Shown here one piece after another: positions 41,990 to 50,677 of a stretch of DNA of 64,000 bases (position 1 is the stretch's first letter; every line of letters starts with the position of its first letter). The DNA comes from an uncultured Bacilli bacterium (lineage in GTDB: Bacteria; Bacillota_I; Bacilli_A; RF39; UBA660), in contig CAKPIT010000006.1 in assembly GCA_934162445.1 (NCBI GenBank), positions 1 through 64,000 on the forward strand. Reading direction: 5' to 3'. The notes beneath the pieces were generated by a model, which was given only the letters and a program-made list of their open reading frames with translations, was not told the DNA's origin and did not search any database. Made by a program: the position numbers and the translations under genes.

Positions 41990-44071
41990 ATGAAATTAAA
42001 GTTTAGAGCAGATAAAGATGATATTACTATCTTTGCCGTTTTTGCAGTATTTTTACTTTATATCGTAGCAATCTTTATTGTTAATTTACATACCTTTGCT
42101 ACTGAAGGCTATTTAAGTGGTCTAAATCCCATTATGGCTTTTACTCCTAAATTTCTTTGGATAACATTCACTGTCTATATCGCTTGCCTAATTGGGATGC
42201 TAGTAAGCGTTAAATCTTATTTCTTTGAAATGGAAAAAGGAATTGGTATTACTACTGAGAAAAAAGATAAAGGTTATTCAAGATGGGCTAAAGAAAAAGA
42301 AATGAAGGAAGAGTTAAAAATGGTAACCCCTACGCAAGAGACTAGTGAACATGCTGGTATTCCCCTTATTTTAAAAGAAAATGAAGCGTGGGTAGATGAT
42401 AGTTATTATCACAATCTAGTTATTGGTGCTACTGGTTCTGGTAAAACACAAACTGTCATTTTACCAACCGTTAAATTTCTTGCTAAAAAAGGTGAGTCAA
42501 TGATTATCACCGATCCTAAAGGAGAAATTTATGAAACAACTGCTAACATGTTACGTGATAAAGGGTATGATGTTCAAATATTAAATTTCCGTGATCCCCA
42601 AAATGGTAGTAGTTGGAATCCCCTAGAAATGCCATACCGGATGTACAAAAAAGGTAATCAAGATAAAGCCATTGAACTTCTTGATGACCTTGCTCTAAAC
42701 ATTTTATATGATGAAAATAATAAAGATGATCCTTTCTGGGAAAAAACTTCTGCTGATTATTTCTCAGGAGTTGCTTTAGGTCTATTTGAAGATGCTAAAG
42801 AAGATGAAATTAATATTAACAGTATCAGTTTAATGACCACTGTTGGTGAAGAAAAGTTTGGTGGTACAACTTATATTAAAGAATACTTTGGCTTTAAAGA
42901 TCCTGCCAGTGCTGCTGCTATTAATGCCTCAGCCACCATTGATGCTCCAAGTGATACGAAAGGTAGTATTTTATCTGTTTTCCGGCAAAAAATAAAATTA
43001 TTTGCTTCCCGTGAAAACCTATCTGAAATGCTTAGTCATAGTGATCTTGAAATTGCCGATATCGGTCGTAAAAAAACAGCCTTATTTGTAGTTGTTCAAG
43101 ATGAAAAAAAGACCTATCATTCTCTTGTTACCATCTTATTAAAACAATGTTATGAAACTTTAATTGATGTTGCCCAAGAAAATGGTGGCTCACTTCCTGT
43201 TCGTACTAACTTCTTATTAGATGAGTTTGCTAACATGCCTCCATTAAAAGATGTTACTACAATGATTACTGCTGCGAGATCTCGTCGTATTAGATTTACT
43301 ATGATCATTCAAAACTTTGCCCAACTTAATAAAGTCTATGGTAAAGAAGATGCTGAAACTATCAAAGGAAACTGTGGTAATATCGTTTACTTAATTAGTA
43401 CTGAATTAGCTGCTTTGGAAGAAATTTCTAAAATGTGTGGTGAAGTTAAAAGTAAAAAAGATGATAAAACAGCTTCAACTCCTTTAGTTACCGTGTCTGA
43501 TTTACAAAGAATGAAACAATTTGAAACCATTATCTTACGGATGCGTAAACAACCATTTAAAACGAAAATGACCCCGGACTTTAAAATAAATTGGGGCAAA
43601 GATTATCCTAAAGCTGGCTATCCTGAACGGGAAAAAATGCAAGTTCACATTTTTGATATTAAAACTTTTGTCAAAGAAAAGAAAAAAGAAAGATTACTAG
43701 AAATGATGAATAGCCCTGAAGGAAATAATAGTGGCGTTCCATTTATGCCTTCTAACTTCTTTCAAGCTCAACAACCTAATCCTACTGCTGTTAATCCAAT
43801 CACTGGTCCAAAGATAGAAGAAAAGCCACCAAAAGAAGCTCCTAAACCAACCTTTGATGTTGATGAATTAGTTAAAAAAATAGATGCGAAAATAGCTGAA
43901 CTTGAAAAAGAAGAAGCTATGAATAAAAAAGAGGATGAAAAGCTTCAAGCTAAAATCACCACTCATAATGAACAAGTTAATAAACAAGGTCTAGAACCTA
44001 AAAATAAAATTGATCTTAATCTAGATGAAGACGATGATGATGATTTCTTTGATGACTTTTTCGATGAATAG
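41990..44071 (+). CDS. virD4: VirD4/TraG-like T4SS coupling ATPase
   Basis: A 693-residue coupling protein that receives substrates for the secretion channel. Two helices lie in the first 75 residues. Walker A GATGSGKT is near 146-153, ITDPKGEIYE follows, and Walker B is LLDEFANMP near 409-417. TMIIQNFAQLNKVYGKEDA is typical of TraG. The C-terminus is Pro-rich, then Lys/Glu coiled, then a strongly acidic DEDDDDDFFDDFFDE tail. AGAAAGAGGCG precedes the ATG. A terminator follows, so it closes the operon. A shortened paralogue lies at 57382. Confidence 0.93.
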   Translation: MKLKFRADKDDITIFAVFAVFLLYIVAIFIVNLHTFATEGYLSGLNPIMAFTPKFLWITFTVYIACLIGMLVSVKSYFFEMEKGIGITTEKKDKGYSRWAKEKEMKEELKMVTPTQETSEHAGIPLILKENEAWVDDSYYHNLVIGATGSGKTQTVILPTVKFLAKKGESMIITDPKGEIYETTANMLRDKGYDVQILNFRDPQNGSSWNPLEMPYRMYKKGNQDKAIELLDDLALNILYDENNKDDPFWEKTSADYFSGVALGLFEDAKEDEININSISLMTTVGEEKFGGTTYIKEYFGFKDPASAAAINASATIDAPSDTKGSILSVFRQKIKLFASRENLSEMLSHSDLEIADIGRKKTALFVVVQDEKKTYHSLVTILLKQCYETLIDVAQENGGSLPVRTNFLLDEFANMPPLKDVTTMITAARSRRIRFTMIIQNFAQLNKVYGKEDAETIKGNCGNIVYLISTELAALEEISKMCGEVKSKKDDKTASTPLVTVSDLQRMKQFETIILRMRKQPFKTKMTPDFKINWGKDYPKAGYPEREKMQVHIFDIKTFVKEKKKERLLEMMNSPEGNNSGVPFMPSNFFQAQQPNPTAVNPITGPKIEEKPPKEAPKPTFDVDELVKKIDAKIAELEKEEAMNKKEDEKLQAKITTHNEQVNKQGLEPKNKIDLNLDEDDDDDFFDDFFDE

Positions 44072-44072
44072 C

Positions 44073-44104
44073 AAAAGAGACTGTTTAATAATCAGTCCCT
44101 TTTC
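44073..44104. terminator. Bidirectional terminator between virD4 and sspI
   Basis: AAAAGAGACTG and CAGTCCCTTTT pair with one mismatch around a 9-base loop. A T-run follows on the plus strand and A-run precedes, so it can serve both strands. Confidence 0.7.
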
Positions 44105-44307
44105 ATATTTAATTCAATAATTCTTATCATTTCATCTTTTAATCCTTCACTAGCATTTTGCCAGACAATTGAGAAAAATACGCCAAGCCCGGGAAGGGTA
44201 AGTTCATCTTCTTCCTTAACCGAATCACTAATCGCTGTAAATATTTCTTTGCCACTATCACCTTTAAAATTATTAATAATATACTCTTTAATTGTCAACC
44301 TCATCAT
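44092..44307 (-). CDS. sspI: Small acid-soluble spore protein SspI
   Basis: A 71-residue protein with the SspI signature LPGLGVFFSIVWQNASEGLK near residues 38-57, close to Bacillus SspI (LPGLGVLFEVIWQHASE). SspI is packed in the forespore and is a minor, non-alpha/beta spore protein. Its presence says the lineage makes, or recently made, spores. AGGAG lies directly before the two possible ATGs, so the start could be 44307, 44304 or a downstream TTG. It is the only minus-strand gene in this section. A SigG-like promoter is visible upstream. Confidence 0.82.
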   Translation of the reverse strand: MMRLTIKEYIINNFKGDSGKEIFTAISDSVKEEDELTLPGLGVFFSIVWQNASEGLKDEMIRIIELNMKRD

Positions 44308-44343
44308 CTCCTAGCTATATTTTTAACAATAATTACAAATTTA

Positions 44344-44374
44344 TACTATTATTTTTTTCAATAATCATATATAC
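44344..44374 (-). promoter_or_regulatory. Possible SigG (forespore) promoter of sspI
   Basis: On the minus strand GTATAT (44369-44374) and AATAGTA (44344-44350) are separated by 18 bases, close to the SigG pattern GCATAT-17/18-CATNNTA. SspI is a SigG gene in Bacillus. Confidence 0.4.
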
Positions 44375-44396
44375 TTAATTAAAGGAGGAATAAATT

Positions 44397-44948
44397 ATGA
44401 TATGGTTATACGTTTTAATAGCAATCGTAGTAGTTTTAATACTATGGTATATAGCAACTTACAATTCACTAATTAGTTTAAGGAATCGTGTTAAAGATCA
44501 ATGGAGTCAAATTGATGTTCAATTAAAAAGAAGAACTGATTTAATTCCTAATTTAGTGGAAACTGTAAAAGGTTATGCTAAACATGAAAAAGATACTTTT
44601 GAAGAGGTCGTAAAAGCTCGTAACAGTTTTAATCAAGCAAATACTAAAGAAGATGAAATTAAAGCATCTGGAGAATTAACCGGAGCCTTAAATCGTTTAT
44701 TTGCTCTTGCTGAAGCTTATCCTGAATTGAAAGCTAATACTAATTTTATGAGTTTACAAAATGATTTAAAAGATACTGAAAACAAAATTAGTACAATGCG
44801 TCAATTTTATAATGATACGGTATTAACTTATAATAATAAAGTTCAAAGTATACCAAGTAATATCGTTGCATCCCTTTCCCATTTCAAAGTAGAATCATTC
44901 TTTGAAATTACTGAAGAAGATCGTAAAAATCCTAAAGTATCATTTTAG
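44397..44948 (+). CDS. lemA: LemA family protein
   Basis: A 183-residue protein with an N-terminal membrane helix (about 2-20) and a long helical part: [20 protein letters not shown], then [14 protein letters not shown], and [17 protein letters not shown]. These are LemA signatures. It is commonly encoded beside a DUF2207 membrane protein, as here. Function is unclear; membrane or stress roles are proposed. AAAGGAGG precedes the ATG. Confidence 0.92.
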   Translation: MIWLYVLIAIVVVLILWYIATYNSLISLRNRVKDQWSQIDVQLKRRTDLIPNLVETVKGYAKHEKDTFEEVVKARNSFNQANTKEDEIKASGELTGALNRLFALAEAYPELKANTNFMSLQNDLKDTENKISTMRQFYNDTVLTYNNKVQSIPSNIVASLSHFKVESFFEITEEDRKNPKVSF

Positions 44949-44974
44949 CTTGCTAATAAAAGCAAGCCTTTTTT
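44948..44974 (+). terminator. Terminator after lemA
   Basis: GCTTGCT and AGCAAGC form a 7-bp stem, followed by CCTTTTTT. It begins on the lemA stop codon, so the next gene may be partly insulated. Confidence 0.75.
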
Positions 44975-45008
44975 AAATAACTATCAAATTTAGGCAAGGA
45001 GTAAAAAT

Positions 45009-46910
45009 ATGAAAAATAAATTTATAATTATTTCATTACTTGTATTTCTATTAATTCCCCTAAAAATAGAAGCCAAAAGTCCAACGGCTAAATTTTTAAG
45101 TAATATTGAAATTCAGAGTAATGGTGATATTAAAGTTAAGGAATTAATTAAACTTAATGGTGATTATAATGGTTTAAGTCGTAATCTATATTTTCGTAAT
45201 AATGATGCTACTATTTATGAAGCACCAAATGAAAGTGCCCTTGAAGGAAATACGACTTTATATGATGGTAGTTCATTGACTATTGATAAAATAGGAACAA
45301 TTAATGATAACAACTCTCTTGATTTTTCAAGTTTTACTACTGAAATTAATGATTATCAAAATGTTGATTATGCTACTAAAGGGGAAAGTGGCGTTTATAC
45401 TATTAATCACACCAGTAGTGGTCCGGAGTTAATGATTTATAATCCCTCTTCTAACAAGCAAATATTCTATATAGAATATACCATTAAAGATGTTATTGTT
45501 ATTCATAATGACATTGCCGAGTTTGCCTATAATGTTTTAGGGGATGGTTATACAGAAAATATTGATGACTATGAAGTGAAAGTAACCTTACCAGAAGCAG
45601 ATAGTGATTACCGAGTTTGGTTACATGGTCCTTTAAATGGTAACATTTCAAGGGTAAATGATAATACGGCTTTAGGAACCTATAATTTTTTAGGCGCTTA
45701 CAATGCTGTTAGCATCAGGTTATTATTCAATAAAGATATAGTTTCCTTAGCCACCAAGCAAAGTGGTTTGACTGCTAAGGACAAAATTATTGCCATTGAA
45801 TCAAAATTAGCCGATGAAGCGAATGAAGAACGTGATAAATTAAGAATGCAAAATAATATTATATATGGCCTAAGTATTATTTGGCTTCTTAGTTGCCTTA
45901 TCTTTATCATTATGAAGATTAGAAGTTCTAAAAAGAATAAAGAAACAGAATTTACAGCTAAATATTATCGTGAATTTCCATCAACATATGGTCCCGAAGT
46001 TCTCGAATACCTTCTTAATAAAAATATTACTGAAAAAAGTCTTTCAGCTACCATTCTTGATTTAATTTATAAACAAGTCCTAACTGTTGAAAAAACAGCT
46101 GATAATTCTAAAGATTATAAATTATTACTTCAAGAATATGATCCTGCTATTTTAACAGAACCGGAAAAAATTGCCCTTGATATGTTTCTTAATCAAATTG
46201 GCGATTCCAAAGAAGTAAATCTATCTACTATCAAAAAATATTGTGCTAAGGAAAGTAATGCTAAAAAATTTCTTGATAGTTATCAAAACTACAAAAAAGA
46301 AGCTAAAACTTTAGGAAAAAATGAAGAGTTTTATCTTCCTTCCAAGTCAAGTAATACTTTACTAGTTTTACTTCTTATCTTAAGTGGTAGTATTTTGATG
46401 TTTATAACCATTAGCTTCGAATTTTATTTTATGTTTTTAGCTCTTCTTTTCGCCCTAATTATTTTAATTATTACTCTTACTAAAATCAAATATTATACTA
46501 AAAAGGGTGCTCTTGACATAGCCAAGTGGCAAGCTTTTAAAAATTTCTTAAATGATTTTAGTAGATTTAATGAAAAAGAATTGCCTGAAGTTCCATTATG
46601 GGATAAGTATTTAGTTTATGCTACCGTGTTAAATTGCGCTGATAAACTATCTAAACAAATGAAGATTAAAATTAATGATTTTAAAGAAAATAATCCGACT
46701 TTCTATAATAATTACTATGATTATTTCTATGTTAACAGCTACATTAATTCTAGTATTTATCGAAGTATTGATAGTGGTATTCATACTGCTGTTGCATCAT
46801 CAAGATCAACGATTGCCTCAAGTCAATCCTCAAGTGGTAGTGGCTTTGGTGGTGGTTCCATTGGTGGCGGTGGTAGCTTCGGTGGTGGCGGTGGCGGTGG
46901 CCGTTTCTAA
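45009..46910 (+). CDS. DUF2207 membrane protein, LemA partner
   Basis: A 633-residue protein with a signal peptide-like start (FIIISLLVFLLIPLKIEA), an extracytoplasmic DUF2207 domain (about 25-260), a helix at about 285-303 (GLSIIWLLSCLIFIIMK), a cytoplasmic winged-helix-like part, two more helices around 450-490, and a Gly-rich end (SGSGFGGG, GGGSFGGGGGGG). This is the standard layout for DUF2207 proteins paired with LemA. Function unknown. GGCAAGGAG precedes the ATG. It overlaps the end of the convergent hydrolase gene by four bases. Confidence 0.85.
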   Translation: MKNKFIIISLLVFLLIPLKIEAKSPTAKFLSNIEIQSNGDIKVKELIKLNGDYNGLSRNLYFRNNDATIYEAPNESALEGNTTLYDGSSLTIDKIGTINDNNSLDFSSFTTEINDYQNVDYATKGESGVYTINHTSSGPELMIYNPSSNKQIFYIEYTIKDVIVIHNDIAEFAYNVLGDGYTENIDDYEVKVTLPEADSDYRVWLHGPLNGNISRVNDNTALGTYNFLGAYNAVSIRLLFNKDIVSLATKQSGLTAKDKIIAIESKLADEANEERDKLRMQNNIIYGLSIIWLLSCLIFIIMKIRSSKKNKETEFTAKYYREFPSTYGPEVLEYLLNKNITEKSLSATILDLIYKQVLTVEKTADNSKDYKLLLQEYDPAILTEPEKIALDMFLNQIGDSKEVNLSTIKKYCAKESNAKKFLDSYQNYKKEAKTLGKNEEFYLPSKSSNTLLVLLLILSGSILMFITISFEFYFMFLALLFALIILIITLTKIKYYTKKGALDIAKWQAFKNFLNDFSRFNEKELPEVPLWDKYLVYATVLNCADKLSKQMKIKINDFKENNPTFYNNYYDYFYVNSYINSSIYRSIDSGIHTAVASSRSTIASSQSSSGSGFGGGSIGGGGSFGGGGGGGRF

Positions 46911-47668
46911 TCATCAAAAAAATATAAAATAATTCTTATAATGACATAAGTATTTTCTAAATAACAATAATGAGTACAGTTTGGAAAGATAACAAGCTCA
47001 CTATTTGTTATTTTTTTATGCATAATTTTTCCATCTTTTAATGGTGTATCAATATCATTTGCCCCCCAAAGTAATAAAGTAGGAATCTTAATTAAAGACA
47101 GATATTTAGTTAAATCTTCATTGACAATATTCTTAAAAGTAGTTTGCATTTTTAAATCTAAAGCCAGATAATCACTCGAAGAAAACTTCTTAAATAAATA
47201 ACTTTTGAAACTATTAGATGCTTTTTCTGGTAAGAAGTTAGCAAAATTTTGTAAGGAATGATAAATCTTCAAGCGTAACCATCTTTTTAAAGTCATCTTT
47301 GGTTTAATTCCCGCACTATCAATTAATACCAATTTCCTAATTTTTACCTTATATTTACTAGCTAAAATAATGGCAATTCTGCCTCCAAAAGAGTGGGCTA
47401 TAATATATGGATTATCTATTTTTTCCTCTTCTAAAAAAGCTTTAATTAAAAGTGCATAATCGTATATTGTTAAATCATAATTAGGAAACTTAGTATTAAG
47501 AAATCCCGGATAATCCATAATATAAACAGTATAATCAACCTTTAAAATATTAATAATTTCCTTAAAAGTGGTCCTTGTCTCACCCCAACCGGGCAAGATA
47601 ACAACCCGTTTTTTACTTGCCCCATATTTTTCGTAATAAAGATTAATTCCTTGATAATTAATAGTCAT
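46907..47668 (-). CDS. Alpha/beta hydrolase
   Basis: A protein of about 253 residues with an alpha/beta hydrolase fold. The oxyanion region is LPGWGETRTTF, the nucleophile elbow is AHSFGGR (Ser in SFGG), a likely acid Asp lies in WGANDIDTPL, and the catalytic His is in NCTHYCYLE near the end. The substrate is unknown. Minus-strand AGGTGATG precedes ATG 47668; the ATGs at 47674-47677 overlap that site. It is divergent from the rRNA methyltransferase gene. Confidence 0.85.
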   Translation of the reverse strand: MTINYQGINLYYEKYGASKKRVVILPGWGETRTTFKEIINILKVDYTVYIMDYPGFLNTKFPNYDLTIYDYALLIKAFLEEEKIDNPYIIAHSFGGRIAIILASKYKVKIRKLVLIDSAGIKPKMTLKRWLRLKIYHSLQNFANFLPEKASNSFKSYLFKKFSSSDYLALDLKMQTTFKNIVNEDLTKYLSLIKIPTLLLWGANDIDTPLKDGKIMHKKITNSELVIFPNCTHYCYLENTYVIIRIILYFFDD

Positions 47669-47727
47669 GATCATCACCTAATATAAGATATGACTTTAAA
47701 ATAAAGATGTTAACTTAGATAAATTAA

Positions 47728-47756
47728 TTGTAATTAAATACACAATATGCTATCAT
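47728..47756 (+). promoter_or_regulatory. Promoter of the methyltransferase-pseudouridine synthase pair
   Basis: TTGTAA (47728-47733), 17 bases, then TATCAT (47751-47756). Confidence 0.5.
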
Positions 47757-47801
47757 CTATTTAGAAGTTTTAACTTCATTAGAAATAAAGAAGGTGTAAA
47801 T

Positions 47802-48674
47802 ATGTTATTAGCTTCCAACTGGAAAGATTATGAATTAATAGATGCTTCAAATGGGGAAAAACTAGAACGCTATGGTAAATATGTTCTTCTTCGTCCTGAT
47901 CCTAGTATTATTTGGGACAATGGCAATTTAAAAGAAAAATATCGTGGTAAAATTAATGCCATCTATCATCGTTCTAACAAAGGTGGTGGTTACTGGGAAA
48001 ACCTTACTAAAGTTCCTGAAACTTGGACCATTAATTATCGTGATTTAACCTTTAATGTTAAACAAATGGGTTTTAAACATACCGGTATTTTCCCAGAACA
48101 AGCTGTTAACTGGGACTTTATGATGACTAAAATAAAGAATGCCAAACGTGAAATTAAAGTTCTAAATCTTTTTGGTTACACCGGCTGTGCATCAGTTAGT
48201 TGTCTAAAAAGTGGGGCACATCTTACTCATGTTGACGCTTCAAAAGGAATGATAAATGTTTGTAAAGAAAATGTTAAAAGTAGTGATTTAAGTGATAAAC
48301 CTATTCGTTATATTGTAGATGATGTAGTTAAATTTGTTAAACGAGAAATCCGTCGTGGTCATAAATATGATGCTATTATTATGGATCCCCCAAGTTATGG
48401 TAGGGGAGCCAATAAAGAAATATGGGAAATCGAAAAAGATCTTGCCCCACTTATTAATCTTTGTGTTGATATTTTAAGTGATAATCCCCTTTTCTTTATT
48501 ATTAACTGCTATACAACGTCACTATCAAACATCATTTTAAATAATGTTTTAACTACAACCGTATCAAAAAAATATCATGGAAAAGTTACCAGTGGTGAAT
48601 TGGGAATACCAATAAAAAATAATAATTTTGTTTTACCATGTGGTATATATGGAAGATGGGAAAATGATGATTGA
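47802..48674 (+). CDS. Class I SAM-dependent rRNA methyltransferase
   Basis: A 290-residue enzyme with an RlmI/RlmK-type fold: KYVLLRPDPSIIWDN at the start, the SAM motif LNLFGYTGCASV, an acidic residue in HVDASKGMI, and the catalytic-type motif IMDPPSYGRG. It likely methylates 23S rRNA, but the base is not clear. AAGAAGGTG precedes the ATG. The next gene begins inside its last codons (coupled), and it is a pseudouridine synthase, so both serve RNA modification. Confidence 0.83.
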   Translation: MLLASNWKDYELIDASNGEKLERYGKYVLLRPDPSIIWDNGNLKEKYRGKINAIYHRSNKGGGYWENLTKVPETWTINYRDLTFNVKQMGFKHTGIFPEQAVNWDFMMTKIKNAKREIKVLNLFGYTGCASVSCLKSGAHLTHVDASKGMINVCKENVKSSDLSDKPIRYIVDDVVKFVKREIRRGHKYDAIIMDPPSYGRGANKEIWEIEKDLAPLINLCVDILSDNPLFFIINCYTTSLSNIILNNVLTTTVSKKYHGKVTSGELGIPIKNNNFVLPCGIYGRWENDD

Positions 48675-49335
48675 TATTATTTATGAAGATAATCATGTTC
48701 TAGTAGCCTTAAAAAAAGTGAACGTTTTATCACAAGGTGATGGGTCAACTACGCCTGATATGTTAACTCTTTTAAAAAAGTATTTAAAAGAAAAATATCA
48801 CAAAGAAGGAAATGTATATTTAGGCCTTGTTCATCGTCTTGATAAAGAAGTCGGAGGCATTATGGTTTTTGCTAAGACAAGTAAAGCTGCTAAAAGATTA
48901 AGTCAAAATATTCAAGATCATAAATTCTATAAAGAATATTTAGCCGTTGTTAAAGGAAACCTAACTTCTTCTGCTACCTTTAAAGATTATTTAAAACGGA
49001 TTGATTATAAAAGTTATGTAACTAACCAAAAAGATGGAAAAGAAGCCATATTAAGTTATGAAACCCTTGCTACTAATCAAGATAGTACCCTTGTCAAAAT
49101 AAATTTAAAAACCGGTCGTCATCACCAAATAAGAGTTCAATTTGCCACTAGACATCATCCCCTTTTAGGTGATAAGAAGTATGGTCAAAAAGGGAAGTAT
49201 CCTCTCGCATTATATGCTTATAAATTATCATTTTATCATCCTATCACCAAAGAGTTATTAACCTTTACATCAATTCCTAAAGAAGGCTATTTCAAATCCT
49301 ACCAAAAGTCACTTGACATTATTTCTGTATGCTAA
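48664..49335 (+). CDS. RluA-family pseudouridine synthase
   Basis: A protein of about 223 residues with the RluA catalytic loop LVHRLDKEVGGIMVFAKTS (Asp in HRLD) and the family motif TGRHHQIRVQFA, then HHPLLGDKKYG. It converts uridine to pseudouridine in rRNA or tRNA; the site is not clear. The chosen start is ATG 48664, next to a second ATG, 11 bases before the stop of the methyltransferase gene. A longer reading from 48628 would overlap that gene by 47 bases and is less likely. Confidence 0.85.
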   Translation: MMIDIIYEDNHVLVALKKVNVLSQGDGSTTPDMLTLLKKYLKEKYHKEGNVYLGLVHRLDKEVGGIMVFAKTSKAAKRLSQNIQDHKFYKEYLAVVKGNLTSSATFKDYLKRIDYKSYVTNQKDGKEAILSYETLATNQDSTLVKINLKTGRHHQIRVQFATRHHPLLGDKKYGQKGKYPLALYAYKLSFYHPITKELLTFTSIPKEGYFKSYQKSLDIISVC

Positions 49336-49371
49336 GAAAAAAAGTTTGCTTTTTACTTTTTTTTTTGATAT
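49336..49371 (+). terminator. Probable terminator after the pseudouridine synthase gene
   Basis: AAAAAAAGT and ACTTTTTTT can pair around a 9-base loop, followed by a long T-run. The stem is A/T-rich, so the call is weaker than the others. Confidence 0.5.
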
Positions 49372-49408
49372 CATTTAATATATAAGATAAGGGAGATGGA
49401 AGTTAATT

Positions 49409-50260
49409 ATGATATTAGCAAATTTTGATTTAAGCTTTTTTACCACAATTCCGGGTATGTTAATTACAGGAGGCGTATTACTTCTTTTAATTGCATTAAT
49501 AATATTTATTGCTACAGGAAGTAAAGGTAAAGAAAAAGCCATAGATAAAGATATAAAAAATGAACCAGAAAGTGTTGTAAGTCCAACAGTTCCAACAGAA
49601 CCTGCACCTGTTCAAACAACAGAACCTGTAGTAAATAATGAAGTACCACCGGTCGTTGAAGAACCAAAGGTAGCACCCGTTGCTGTTAATGAAAGTCTTA
49701 TAAATGGAACCGTTCCTGAGCAAGCACAAGCCCCAGTAGTAGAACCTAAAGTAGAAGAAGTTATAAACACTCCAGCTGATCCTATTGCTGCAAGTGCTCC
49801 TGTTACCGTTGTTCCCCTTGAACCAATTCCTTCTCAAGAAGAAGTAAAACCAATAGAAGCGGCTAACTTACAAGCTCCAGCCGTTGAAGTTCAAAATGTA
49901 ACTCCTGAAGTTAAAATAACTCCTACTGTTGAACAACCAGTAATAGAAGAGAAGAAGGAAACTCCACAAGAAGAAGCTAAACCAATTTATGGTGGGGCAA
50001 ATCCTGTAATTCCAACCATAAGTGTTAATAATGAACCACATCGGCAAATTTATGGTGGTGCTAATCCATTAGAAAATACCCAAAGTGTTCCTATCATTAA
50101 CACTGTTGTTAATGAAGATAGTAACAAACAAGTAGAAAAACAAGAAGCACCAGCAGCACCTATTCCTACAAAAGAAGAAATAAAAGTAGAAGAACCTAAA
50201 GCTCCTGAATTACCAAAAGAGCCTATTAAACAAGAAGAAGTTATTGAAAGTTTATTCTAA
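49409..50260 (+). CDS. Membrane protein with Pro/Glu/Val-rich tail and IYGGANP repeats
   Basis: A 283-residue protein with one helix at about 17-35 (MLITGGVLLLLIALIIFIA) and a long low-complexity cytoplasmic or wall-facing tail rich in Pro, Val, Glu and Ala. The heptad IYGGANP occurs twice (about residues 199 and 217). No catalytic domain is visible. The repeat could be a binding motif for a partner protein. GGGAGATGG precedes the ATG. A terminator follows. Function unknown. Confidence 0.6.
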   Translation: MILANFDLSFFTTIPGMLITGGVLLLLIALIIFIATGSKGKEKAIDKDIKNEPESVVSPTVPTEPAPVQTTEPVVNNEVPPVVEEPKVAPVAVNESLINGTVPEQAQAPVVEPKVEEVINTPADPIAASAPVTVVPLEPIPSQEEVKPIEAANLQAPAVEVQNVTPEVKITPTVEQPVIEEKKETPQEEAKPIYGGANPVIPTISVNNEPHRQIYGGANPLENTQSVPIINTVVNEDSNKQVEKQEAPAAPIPTKEEIKVEEPKAPELPKEPIKQEEVIESLF

Positions 50261-50283
50261 GAGTATTTTTACTCTTTTTTTTG
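50259..50283 (+). terminator. Terminator after the Pro-rich membrane protein gene
   Basis: AAGAGTA, a TTTT loop and TACTCTT, followed by seven or more T. Confidence 0.8.
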
Positions 50284-50342
50284 TTCTTTATTAAAAAATA
50301 CATCATATAATTAGTTAGAACAAAGAAAGGATGATAAAAATT

Positions 50343-50603
50343 ATGGAAACACTAAAAGTTTCATCAAAATCAAACCCAAATTCAGTAGCAGGAGCTCTTG
50401 CCAATGTCTTTAGAGCTAATGGTACCGTTGAAATTCAAGCTGTAGGTGCTGGGGCTTTAAACCAAGCGATTAAAGCTATTGCTATTGCCCGAGGATTCCT
50501 AGCTCCCGCTGGTAAGAACATTGTCTGCATTCCTGCTTTCACTGATATTTCCATTGAAGGCGAGGAACGAACCGCCATAAAACTGATTATTGAAACAAAA
50601 TAA
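50343..50603 (+). CDS. spoVS: Stage V sporulation protein S
   Basis: An 86-residue protein with METLKVSSKSNPNSVAGALA, then AVGAGALNQAIKAIAIARGF and ICIPAFTDISIEGEERTAIK; very close to the family and normal in length. SpoVS is an Alba-like small protein that affects spore-coat assembly and spore heat resistance in Bacillus, but it also occurs in non-spore formers. ATG 50343 follows AAAGGATG; an ATG at 50331 overlaps that site. A TATAAT -10 lies at 50306-50311. Confidence 0.95.
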   Translation: METLKVSSKSNPNSVAGALANVFRANGTVEIQAVGAGALNQAIKAIAIARGFLAPAGKNIVCIPAFTDISIEGEERTAIKLIIETK

Positions 50604-50619
50604 TAGTTCGATTATTCGT

Positions 50620-50641
50620 AAATTGGTTGTACAACCAATTT
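50620..50641. promoter_or_regulatory. 22-bp perfect palindrome (operator or terminator)
   Basis: AAATTGGTTGT is followed by its exact complement ACAACCAATTT, and a T-run follows. It can act as the spoVS terminator, but it also covers the -35 box of the LysR gene promoter, so an operator role is possible. Confidence 0.6.
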
Positions 50642-50655
50642 TTTAGTTGTATAAT
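50627..50655 (+). promoter_or_regulatory. Promoter of the LysR-family gene
   Basis: TTGTAC (50627-50632), 17 bases, then a consensus TATAAT (50650-50655). The -35 sits inside the 22-bp palindrome. Confidence 0.65.
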
Positions 50656-50677
50656 AGTAATATTTAGGAGGTGTATT

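Noticed and set aside
21021..44071. Integrative conjugative element
   Set aside because: VirB4, VirD4 and PrgI are present, but no relaxase, integrase, excisionase or flanking direct repeats were seen, and housekeeping genes lie on both sides.
45009..46932. Gly-rich end of the DUF2207 protein as an independent gene in another frame
   Set aside because: It lies fully inside the DUF2207 frame, has no ribosome binding site and is a composition effect of the Gly repeats.
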